Of a stretch of DNA of 64,000 nt, positions 27,430 through 37,242 are shown piece by piece. Every line of letters starts with the position of its first letter. The stretch's first letter is position 1. Both the position numbers and the translations under genes were made by a program. Source of the DNA: Gambelia wislizenii (taxonomy: Eukaryota > Chordata > Lepidosauria > Squamata > Crotaphytidae); NCBI GenBank assembly GCA_030847615.1, contig JAUMIR010000001.1, forward strand, positions 446,826,687 through 446,890,686, in the 5' to 3' direction. The notes below the pieces were generated by a model. That model had not been told where the DNA came from, searched no databases, and saw only the letters and a program-made list of their open reading frames with translations.

Positions 27430-27990
27430 ATCAAACTGGTGGGATGGCTGGGCCTGGCCACGCTTGTGTTCCTTCACTCGCTCACTCTGACAGGAGCGGG
27501 AGAGGGGATTGGACAGGGAATGGGAGGAGGGAGGGTAGGTGCTGTGTGGGTCTCCAGGGCAGATGGACAGAGTAAGACTGGGGAGGAGAGGAGGAGAGAG
27601 CCAGGGCAGGTGGGCAGGATGGTTGGAGGAGGGCAAGGGCAGTGTGAAGGGGCTGCAGCAGCTGTTCTTATGGTGGCGACCTCAGCACATCTGGGCTCAA
27701 TAGAGACTTATAAGTTTCACCTCCAAGCTCAGACCTGCTGAAGTCATGACCACTGTAAGAGCAGCTGCTGCAGCCTCTTTCTGCTGCACTTGCCCTCCTC
27801 CTGCTGCCATCCCACCAACCTGCCTTGCCTCTCTGCTCCTCCCCTCTCCCCATCCTGCTCCCTCTGTCCACTCTGAAGACCTGTGCATCACCTGCCTTCC
27901 CTCCTCCCACTGCTCCCATCCCATCCATAATAATGCAAGATGTCATTGAGTGAGGAACATGCATGCAGCCATGCCCAAATCTTGAAAGTT
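27430..27990. repeat. Large imperfect inverted repeat
   Basis: The left arm (ttccttcactcgctcactct...aggagggcaagggcagtgtg...ggctgcagcagctgttctta) and right arm (taagagcagctgctgcagcc...ctgcacttgccctcctcctg...gtcattgagtgaggaacatg) face each other around about 27700. Arms are roughly 250 bp with substantial divergence. The right flank ends aaatgtggagggatgactgt, a Tigger-like terminus. Confidence 0.65.
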
Positions 27991-28780
27991 TAACCTGCAA
28001 ATGTGGAGGGATGACTGTAGAGTATCAAAAGGTGAGAGCTTAGTCCGTCCAAGGAGAACCTAAAAGAAGCGCCAACCCCCTCTACTCTCTCAACACAACT
28101 TTGACCAGAAGCACCAAAGAGCTGCTGCCATTTCCCTGCCCAGGCATTTAAAAAAACCAGAAGCAGCGCTGCAGCAGAGAGAGTAGAGAGGGTCAGTGCT
28201 TCTTTTTACATTCCCCCAGGATGGACTAAGCTCTCATCTTTTGCTGGATGGTTCCTTAAAAAAAAAAAAGAGTTAATACTGTACTTTAACTTTTATTTTA
28301 AAAAGGAACAATTTCTTTTCTGAGTAGGGTGACAAAAGGCCTTTTTGAACTCCTGGGCAGAAAAATGGTGGCAGGGAGGGTTGGCTAGCCCCTGAGGTGG
28401 TGCTGGTGCTTTTACCTCCCTGCTGAATAGATCCTAGGAGCCCCAGTGCTGAACTGCAAAGTTTTACGCTCATCTTATCCACAGGTCATATCAAAATGCA
28501 TAATTTTGGCTCCCAAACCTGCCTTCAGCTTATAAATGAGGTTGACTTAAACACAAATAAATACAGTAGTTCCAAAAATAACATTTCCAAGCTCTGCCTC
28601 CTATCCACGTTGGTTTGTCTCCTTAAGAGGAGAAAGCAATATGACCTGGTATTAGAGATTTGCTGTTATACCCTAGGAGACTCCAGGTACTCTGAGTCAC
28701 TGGGTGGAGATAATTCAACTGTCTTTATTCAGATAATGTCACACGATATGCTGTTAACCAAATTTCTTTTGTGTTTCTAG

Positions 28781-28866
28781 TTCCATCCACTATCCCCCCT
28801 GTATTCCTTGGATGTTCTTGCTGATGCTTCCCACCGAAGGTGCTCTCCAGCACACTGCACAGCCAG
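28781..28866 (+). CDS. GPATCH2L: GPATCH2L internal coding exon F
   Basis: An 86-bp exon after ttcttttgtgtttctag, ending before gtaact with two bases of an Arg codon. It reads FHPLSPLYSLDVLADASHRR, then CSPAHCTA(R). The remembered human sequence differs only at N for H and S for T. This is among the most conserved stretches of the protein, so there is no doubt about orthology to the GPATCH2/GPATCH2L family; the YSLDVLADASHRRCSPAH block is specific to GPATCH2L as I recall it. Confidence 0.96.
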
Positions 28867-28961
28867 GTAACTATTATGCTCCACTTTTGTTGTGGAGAAT
28901 GATATTAATATCTGCCAGCTTAGGGGATATGGCAGTCAGAAAATAGTTACTCAGATAGTTT

Positions 28962-29100
28962 TATTTAAAACATTTCTACCTGCCTTTCCCCAAGGCAGTT
29001 AATAACCGTAAAGTTAAAAAAAATTAAACAACCTTAAGATAAACAGCAACTCCAAAACAAAAAACAGCAAAGCAAAACAGAGCATTAAAGCACTCATTAA
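28962..29100 (-). mobile_element. L2-like 3' end, decayed
   Basis: Reads tttaaaacatttctacctgc, then ctttccccaaggcagttaa, then A-rich sequence, the inverted L2-type 3' end. It lies about 95 bp inside the intron. Confidence 0.5.
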
Positions 29101-30209
29101 AATAAGAACATGGTTTTAAAAAAAACAGATTTTAAAAACAATTTGTGTTTCCCAAACTTCATTTTTAAAAAAAAAGAGAGAGAGAAGAGAAGGTCTTTGC
29201 TGTGGAGCAGAAGCCATGAAGAGGATTTTCCTTTGTGTTTACTATTTAGCATCTGTTTGGTATCAAAGCTTTCTAGACACTGGACACAAAGGTTATCTTG
29301 TAGGCAGTATTACTGTCTAATGGGAATTCATGTAAGATTCTTTTATTGGAGGACCTGCTGTGCAATGGCTTGTCCCTACTTAGAGTGTCCAAGGAAACAT
29401 CATTCTTAACATGTTTGTCCTGTTTATTTTTACATCATCTCTGCACACTGGAAACTAGCAACTAAAAGGAAGCATAACAGTTTTGTTATGGTGGTGGCAG
29501 CTTTGTTTTCTTAACTTTGGATAACAGAGTCTGTCATCCTTCTCTCCCCTCTGTGTGAAGTTTGTTCCATCCTCTCTAACTTCCTGCTGGTGGGTAGGGC
29601 AAAGCGTCTTTGCTCATACTAAGGTATTAGTTTATTTTCATTTATAAATTTATAAGTTGCCTTGTGGACCAGATAGCTCCCCCCATGAGTCATAATTACA
29701 GCTTTTTAAAAACTCTTCCTCAGTTGAAGAAGGTTATGGTTGGGTCTTCTCACTTCGCTTTGCAAGCACTTGAGTAGCTCCAGGTACAGGTACAGTATTT
29801 AAAGTGCTCACACATAATTTGAACAAGTCTGTCCACCCAGATTTTCAGTACATACACTACAGATTCAGTATCCAGGATCTGTTCATATCTTGAATATTAG
29901 ATTTGATTATAGTAGCCAGAGTAGTTTTTGGGATATGTATAGTGTACATTAAGGCCAGAAATGTGATTTATTTTATACTTTATATATTTTTTCTATCACT
30001 TGGTACTTGTGGAGAAACCAGTCACTTATTTGATTCTATAAGGTCTGCAGTAATTGAAAAGCTGTATTTGGAATAAAAGCTTACTTTATCTCAAGTTGAA
30101 TCTTTTAGCTGAAGACCCAGAATCTTACAGGAGCGATGGATGGCAATACAGAAAGCCTTGATATGTTTACCTTGATGGTGGTTGGTGCAGTAAAGTGAAT
30201 TTGGGTAGT
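29101..30209. other. Unannotated intron sequence
   Basis: Contains an A/G-rich run near 29165-29190. No gene or clear repeat is recognised. Confidence 0.4.
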
Positions 30210-30420
30210 GGAAGTCTGGGTATGTATTTATGTATTAAAAATATGCATATCCCCCTATATCCAAAGATCTCAGGCTGATGTATGATAAAATCAGTTCAAA
30301 ACATTTAAATAAAATAAATTATTCTAAAAATAGATAGATAGGTAAGCTAGTTAACAAATGAAAAACGAGTTAAAACTGTTAAAACCATTTACATGTACAC
30401 AAGATAAAAAAAAGTATAAC
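30210..30420 (-). mobile_element. L2-like 3' end, decayed
   Basis: The stretch atatgcatatccccctatat, then ccaaagatctcaggctgatg, then A-rich sequence, matches the pattern of inverted LINE 3' ends elsewhere in the window. Confidence 0.4.
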
Positions 30421-30827
30421 CCAAAGATTAAGGGTGGGTTGTATTGCACATCACACGTGGAAATACAACACAGGGAATAACTAACTATACAGGAATATTG
30501 AAGAAGACTTGAGATGTAAGAATGGCTCTGTATGTTATTAAATGTAGATCTGGGGAGAGCTGTTTGACTAAAATTAGAAAATGCAAAATTCCAAACAACC
30601 CCTTCAGATATTTGCTAAGTGAAGTGAGGGCTTTTATTTCAAAACAGAACAGGATACTGTGCCTCAGTTAGGAATATGTGAGATCAGAAAGGGGTTTCCC
30701 TGTGCATCTTACTCTTGGACTGAAATCCAGTTGTTTGTTCGAATAAAGTACAACTACAGAATTAGTGGAAACTTGGTTAATTCAATGGATCTACTTGAGT
30801 TGAGACTTTTGTTTTATAGCAGGGCAG

Positions 30828-30945
30828 TCATGCAGTCCTCCAGATGTTGTTGAATTACAACTCTCAGGACTCATTACTACTGACTAAGCTGATTAGGGCT
30901 TTTGGAAATTTCAGCCCAACAGCATCTGGAAAGTGGCATAATTTT
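30828..30945. mobile_element. Short palindromic hAT-like relic
   Basis: The start cagtcctccagatgttgttg and the end agcccaacagcatctgg are inverted relative to each other, with attacaactctcagga between. A similar phrase (ctccagatgtgttggagtag) occurs at 60750. Confidence 0.45.
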
Positions 30946-33824
30946 ACAGTTCTGAGAGAATGCCATGATTGGAGATGAAATATTGAGAGAATGGACCTAT
31001 GCTGAAGGATAAAAATGATTTTAACTTGCATTAAGTGGTGGCTTTGCTTTCATGTTCAGAGTATATCTTCCATATCTGTGGTTGAGAGGATAATTTTCTT
31101 TCAAATCATGCTGGTTAGTAACACTGTGGTATGCCTGTTATCCCTTGATCCATCCGTATGTTTACTGAATTGTTCATTGAATGCTTTGTTTATATTTGTT
31201 CCTGCCTTCTGACATGTAGACTCTTACCCTGTAGTGTATAGTTCAAGGTGGATTAAACACAAAGAAACTTTATTTATGACAGGGGCTTAATTTGTGATGC
31301 ATTCCTAGGTTAAAAATGATGATGGAAGTCAGTAGGTAGGGTCTAGATAGGCCTTGTAATAGGTTTGTAACTGCCTGTTTGCTGCTAGTGTCTTAGGCCT
31401 CTGAGTGATCATTTAAAAACATTAGGAGATGGAAGTACATATTTCCAAGCCCTGCACGAGTGACACATATGTGTCAGGATAGGCAAGCTAGTAATTTTTA
31501 TGTGTGTGCCTGTTTATTTTAATTGCAAGGTGAATTTGAGTTAAAACATTGCCACAGAATCCACCAGTGCCCTGTGATTGTTGCTTATGAATTCATAAAT
31601 GTAACGTGCTAAAAGACCAATATTCTTGAATGTGGGATTCTCAGAAGGTGTCCTACTTTATAAGTGTAGGTGCACTGGGAGGAAAGGTAAAATAGCCTTC
31701 AAAAAATGCTGTATCTTAGAGTTTAGTTGGGCCACCCTGACATTTCAGTGTGCATTCATTTCTTTCCTTTTCAAGCTGCAAGTTCCTGCAAGCCTTGTCT
31801 GCCTTTGGAAAGCCATTTGTGGATGTATTACCTAACTGAAAAGACTGTTATCAGGCAAATTCTGTGTTGGTGTTTTTTAAACCTGCCTTCCTTAGCCCAT
31901 ATTTTCTTTACCTCCCTAGTGGTTTCTGGTACAATTCATTTTGGTGGCATAGTGACTGTTTTGTAACCCATTGCTTCATTTAAACAGAGCCGCCAGCCAG
32001 ATTACTGAATATGAAGCCATGGGTGTGCAAGGAGGGGCTCTCTAGTGTCAAGGAGAAGGCCCTGTGCGAAGGCTTCCTTGGAAGATGCAGTTAAAAGACT
32101 GTATAAATTGCAATATACCAAGACTCCCTTTCTTGCTTTCTGTCTCTGATGTGTTGAGACTTCTCTCAAAGCGTCAGAAGCAGCACTGGGAATTCCACAC
32201 CCATCATTAGAAGGTGTGCGTGTGTGTGCGCATGCATGTGTGTCTGGTGACTCTGTTATCATTAATAGTATAATCTTATTTTGCAAAGCGAAGAATGTTT
32301 TCTGCTTTTCCCCCCCACCTTCCTCCCTAGGGATGGTTGGTGTATTAATTTGCTGTATTGCCTCCTGGCTGTTCCCAGGCTGTTTTTGATTCTTCATCAT
32401 GGAATTTTAATGGCCTGCTGCCTCTCGGGAGGCATGTGAGGAAGAGCATCTTGGGGACTGCTTCCTTTCTTTTCACATGCCTGTAATTGCTGCTCTTTAA
32501 GAGCACAAAGCATTTACTAATCATGCCATTTCTGTCATGGCTTCTGTTTTGACAAGGCTTTCTCTTTAGAGGAAAGCATGAAGAAGTTGGGATTGAGAGA
32601 GAACTCCTCTCAGTACCATTTTTGTGCTTCCAAGTTGTGAATGGCATTTTATTTCATTTTCATAGTCTTGTATAGTGGCTGCTTTCCTTGGAGTTGCCTG
32701 GGACATTGTTGACTAGTTGGCCATTTGGGTTGACAGTATACTGCTTCTCAAAAACAATCCAAGGTTTCCCAAGCAGAGCCATGCCTCTGTCAGGATTCTT
32801 ACTTTGCCCTGTTCCCTCTGTGTGGTAAGATACCGAGTTTAGCATGATGTCTCTGAGATCCAAGGCAGGTGAAGACAAATATGAGTATTTTACCTGATCA
32901 GTGGAGACTGTACAGGTGTGAATGAAGCACAGTGCAGCATCGGCCAGTGAATCAATAACCATAGGCAGCTGCATGTGTAGCAAAAAGTGTTAAGGCAATA
33001 GGTGCTTTTGCTAGCCTCTAGGAAACATCTTTCCATTACATCTTGGTAAGTGCAGTTTAAAGGAGAACACTACCTAGAATCCCCCCACCCAATAATAATA
33101 TCCCTCTGGCTGCACCTAATAATGATATCTCTTTCTCTTATATACTAATGCCACTGAATAAATGCTGTTCTGGTAGGGTACATGAAATTAATCACAAGGA
33201 TGGTTTTTGGTTGTAGTGTGGTAGTGAGCTTAATGGGTGGAGCAGATGATGTCATAGAAAGCAAAATCAATAATAGAATAATAGTGAACAAAATCAAAGG
33301 CTTCTGGTCAAAGTTGCCTATGGGTAGACATACATTAGTGTGGCCTTAGTTCAGTTGCATGTTCTGTTAAGAAGTATGGCTCACAGTGGCTTCTGTTAAA
33401 AGGGCATTGAGGAGGACGATCTGTCTTTTTAGGGCTATGCTCTGAATAGACTACTCTGTTTGCCAGTCTCTTTAGAACATACATAGGCAAGATTTTGAAA
33501 CTGTTATCTTTTAATACATAGATATTTTTCTGTACTTTTTAATGAGTTAATCCTTGCTTGCAAAAATGCTATGTTTGGTAGGGCTGATTGGATGAGCTAC
33601 TTGTAGTGACTTCCACCTGTGATGTGCAGATCAGATGTGGGTGCTCAGCTGGTTGGTGTCTTTTCAAAGAGGAGGAGGAGGATCTCTGTTCTTACTAATA
33701 ATTTTGACCTTTGAAGGCATCAGAAATAGCCCCGGGTGGTACCTCAAGGCACTTTTAATGCAACCCATATTTGTGGAGGATGCTGTAGGTACAACAGAAA
33801 CAGCTGAGCTGCATTTAGCTTTGG
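30946..33824. other. Repeat-poor intron
   Basis: Mostly unique sequence with no exon of the gene. The part at 31990-32660 is listed as a candidate conserved element. Confidence 0.4.
31990..32660. promoter_or_regulatory. Candidate conserved non-coding element
   Basis: Repeat-free, with TAAT and ATTA cores, E-box-like motifs and blocks such as ctgtaattgctgctctttaa and tactaatcatgccatttctg. Broken only by a short GT/GC repeat near 32216-32242. Conservation cannot be tested from this window alone. Confidence 0.25.
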
Positions 33825-36120
33825 TGGTTGTTGTTCCACTGCTGTCAAGTTGACTTTGACTTAGGGTGACCCCATGAATAAGAAACCTCCACAGTACCCC
33901 TGCTCATTTCCTCCAAATAAGTGCCATGGCTTCCTTGATTGAGTCTATCCATCTGGAATGTTTCCTCTTTTCCTATTGCCTTCTACCTTACGAAACATTA
34001 TTGTCTTTTCTAATGAGTCATATCTTCTCATGATATGGCCAAAGTACAACAGTCACAGTTTAGTCATCTTGCCTTCTAGGAAGAGTTCTGGCTCGATTTT
34101 GCTCTAGGACCCATTGATTTGTCTTTTTCACAGTCCACAGTATCCATAGAACTCTTCTCCAGAACCACATATCAAATGAGTTGATTTTCTTCCTATCAGC
34201 TTTCTTCACTGTTCAGATTTGACAACCATACATAGAAATTGGAAATATGATGGTATGGACCATCCTAACGTTAATATTCAATGAGAAATCTTGACACTTC
34301 AGCATCTTGCTTATTTCCTTCATAATTGCCCTTCCAAATCCTAGGGTGCATGTACACTGTAGAAATAATGCTGCTTGACACCACTTTAACTGTCATGGCT
34401 CCATCCTACTGAATCCTGGGATTTGTAGTTTTGTGAGGCACCATCACTCTTTTGCAGAGACGGCTAAAGACCTTGTAAAACTACAAACCCCAGAATTCCA
34501 TAGAGTGAAGCTACAGCACTTAAAGTGGTGTCAAGCTACATTATTTCTACAGTGTATATGCATCCCTAGTCTTCTGATTTCGTGACTCCGTTCTTGTAGT
34601 CTCCATGCTGATTAATGATTGAGCAAATGTATAGAAATTCTTGATTTCAATGTTTTCATCCTCTATTTTAAAATTATGTAAATCATCTGTAGTCATTCTT
34701 TTTGTTTTTTTAATGTCCTAACTGTAAACCTGCCTTTTCACTTTCTTCCTTTACTTTCTTCAGTAATTGTTCTAAGTCTTTGCTATTTTCTGTGCGGGAT
34801 GAGTCCTTCCTGAATCTTTGTTTGTGAAGAAAAGCCAGAGAGAGAGATTCGGTCCTCTACATATCTTTAATAGTTGATGTTCCTTCCTCCAGTTTTCGTG
34901 CCTTCTTCTTTCAAGTCTAATCCTACTTTACATATAATATGTTCAGTGTACAAGTTAAACAGATAGGGTGCAGCCTTGCCTGACCCCCTTGCCAATTTAA
35001 AACCATTCAGTTTCTCCATATTCTGTCCTAACAGTAGCCTCTTGTCCTGAGTACAGCTTATGCATCAGAACAACTGAATGTTGTGGCATACACATTTCTT
35101 TAAGAGTGAACCATAGTTTTTTATGATCTGTATAGTCAAAGGCTTTGCTATAGTCTGTAAAGTACACGCTGATTTTATTTTGGAATTCTTTGGTGCACTC
35201 CATTAGCCTATGTATATTTGCAATCTGATCCTTAGTGCCTCTTCCTTTCATGAACTCAGCTTGGACATCTGGCATTTCTTGCTCCATATATAGTAAAAGT
35301 CTTTGTTGTAGAATTTTAAGCATCACTTTGTTTGCATGGGACATTAATGCAAAGGTCCTGTAGTTACTGCAATCCCTTGTGTCCCCTTTCTTGGGGACTG
35401 GAATATATATTGAATATTTCCAATCTGTGGGCCATTCTTTTGTTTTCCATATTTGTTGACAGATTTTAGTTAGAACTAGAGTGGATTCTGTCTCTTGTAG
35501 CTTGAAGCAGCTCTATTGGTATGCCATTTATCTGTTCCTGGTGATTTGTCTCTCCGAAGTGCTTTGAGTGCAGCTTCCACTTCACTTCCTAAAATTTTGG
35601 GTTTGTCTTCATATGGTATTTCCTCAAATGAATCTGTCAGTCACCCCTTCATCTCTTTTATGTAGTTCTTCTATGTATTGTTCCATCATATTTTTATTTC
35701 TACTTGGCCCTGTAATGTGTTCCCTTTCTGCTAGTAGAGCACCCCTACTCTTGGTTTACATTTCACTTTGATTTATTGGACCTTGTGGAAGAGGTTCTTC
35801 TTCCTTTTTTGTTGTCACTTCTATATCACTTCATTGATTGTTAAACTAGTTCTCTTTGTCCCTGCAAACAAGTTGCTGAACATTTGCGTTCTTCCCCTAT
35901 TTCTGCTCTCTTATACTTTTATTTCTTGTATGTCCTTAACTACTTGAAAAGTTTAATCTGTCATCCAGTGGGGCTTTTCTTTCTCTTTGGCTAGAGATAC
36001 TGTCTTTTTGCATTTTTCTCTCACAATGTCCTTGGCTTCAGTCCCGAGTTCTTCTGGCTCCCAATTAATTAGGCTTAATAGTGCAAATCTGGTTTTTCAC
36101 ATTATCTTTAAATTCTGCAT
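33825..36120 (-). mobile_element. BovB (RTE-clade) LINE, truncated and inactive
   Basis: The minus strand encodes the RT block SHANKVMLKILQQRLLLYME, then MPDVQAEFMKGRGTKDQIAN, then VYFTDYSKAFDYTDHKKLW and LYSGQEATVRTEYGETEWF (35344-34997), matching BovB-type RTs. The C-terminal part (34330-33900) shows KKINSFDMWFWRRVLW and WTVKKTNQ. The 3' end at about 33830 reads, inverted, ggggtcaccctaagtcaaag followed by tcaacttgacagcag, the known BovB tail form. It has many frame breaks. A palindromic MITE is nested at 34344-34566. Confidence 0.88.
34344..34566. mobile_element. MITE nested in BovB
   Basis: The ends gggtgcatgtacactgtaga and tctacagtgtatatgcatccc are inverted repeats. CTAG occurs on both sides (34341-34344, 34566-34569), so the target duplication is either TA or CTAG. 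Inner arms (tgacaccactttaactgtca, tttaaagtgg-type inverse near 34520) make most of the element a hairpin. Superfamily not assigned. Confidence 0.8.
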
Positions 36121-36266
36121 GGATGCACCAATACCATAAATAGTAAGTGTGTTGCACAGCTGGCCCTCCATATCCATGGATTCCACCATCCACTACTTGA
36201 AAATATCCCCGCCCCCTTCAAAAAAAGCAAACCTTGATTTTGCCATTTTATATAAGGACACCATTT

Positions 36267-37080
36267 CCCAGTGGGGAGGGCTCCAGAGCATCCGATTGCT
36301 TTGGGTTGTCCCTGTTAAGGAAAATGCAACATGGGACATACAGTGAAAGAAATAAACTATGTATGTGAAAGTCACAATGACTAAGAGCAATTATGAAGCT
36401 ACACAGGTGAAACTGCTAATGTAATCTAGAAGTCCTGAGAGCCAAGGACAGAGGTACTGAATGCAGAATGGAAACACCTGAGAATCATTAAGTGTACAAG
36501 GTGAAATGTTGAAATACATGGGTTGGTCTTAAGCATGGGTGGAACTACGTGGACCAATCAGAATGGAAGTACACACCCACTGGGTGGAAACTAACTAGTG
36601 GGTGGTGATAAACAATGGCTATAAAATTGCAGTGTTTGCCAATGTATTGTGGTTGAGTAGAGGTGGAGTAGTTTGGAAATATTGTGGAGTAGTGTGTAGA
36701 GATTGTGATTTGTTGACCATATAGTATATTTATATAGAAGAATAAAGTAGGTTTTATATAAAACTACTGAGTTGCCTGAGTGAATCCTGGAGACGTTTTG
36801 GAGACACCTGGAGAAGAGTGAGAAGGCTTGGAGAGTTTGTCAGGATCTTCAGCCTATTCTCTGAAACTCTGCTGCTTTGGAGAAAAGCATTAACCACTGA
36901 TCTAAGCTGGTTGGCTCTGCTGCATAACAAGGTGGTGAGTTTGAGCCAGAGGTGAAGAACTACAACTCCCATCATCCCTGACAGTCCCTCCCCACATGCT
37001 CGTAGTAGGCAGGAAACAAAAGGACTTGGGCTGCTGCTTAGTGAGGTCATCCTAGAGGGACGACCCCAGGCTAGCCAGTC
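36267..37080. repeat. DIRS left inverted terminal repeat (interrupted)
   Basis: Begins ccagtggggagggctccaga, then gcatccgattgctttgggtt, is interrupted by a solo LTR at 36313-36983, and resumes at tccccacatgctcgtagtag. It runs to the 30-bp inner segment 37051-37080, whose reverse complement is at 43082-43111 with one mismatch. Confidence 0.88.
36313..36983 (+). mobile_element. Solo LTR with 5-bp target duplication
   Basis: A 671-bp sequence starting TGTTAAGG and ending CCCTGACA, flanked by gtccc on both sides (36308-36312, 36984-36988). It contains TATA-like sequence (atagtatatttatatagaag) and aataaag near 36741, where a polyadenylation signal is expected. No coding sequence is present. The 5-bp duplication and TG...CA ends identify an LTR retroelement or endogenous retrovirus; the class cannot be set from the LTR alone. 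Confidence 0.88.
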
Positions 37081-37242
37081 TGTTTCCTGCCTACTCTCCT
37101 GGTAGGACGGGTTTTCTGTGGTCTCCCAACTCCCACCCTCCACGTGGCCAGAGCCATCTTGGACACCCTATCTTAAAAAAAAAAAAATCAGACCTTTAAA
37201 ACGAGGTGTCCTGGCCTGACCTTTGGAGGGGTGGAAGAAAGG

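Larger units (their letters stand above)
26695..28568. mobile_element. Composite DNA-transposon relic (tactgtatata-type ends)
   Basis: The left end is tactgtatatacctatg, followed by caaaacatcgaccccaaaaa and gacttatccatgggtcagtg. The right end, read inverted, has the matching tactgtatttatttgtg and aagtcaacctcatttata. No transposase is visible. It hosts two later or internal structures: a Penelope-like inverted pair (26865-27373) and a large inverted repeat (about 27430-27990). Confidence 0.6.
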
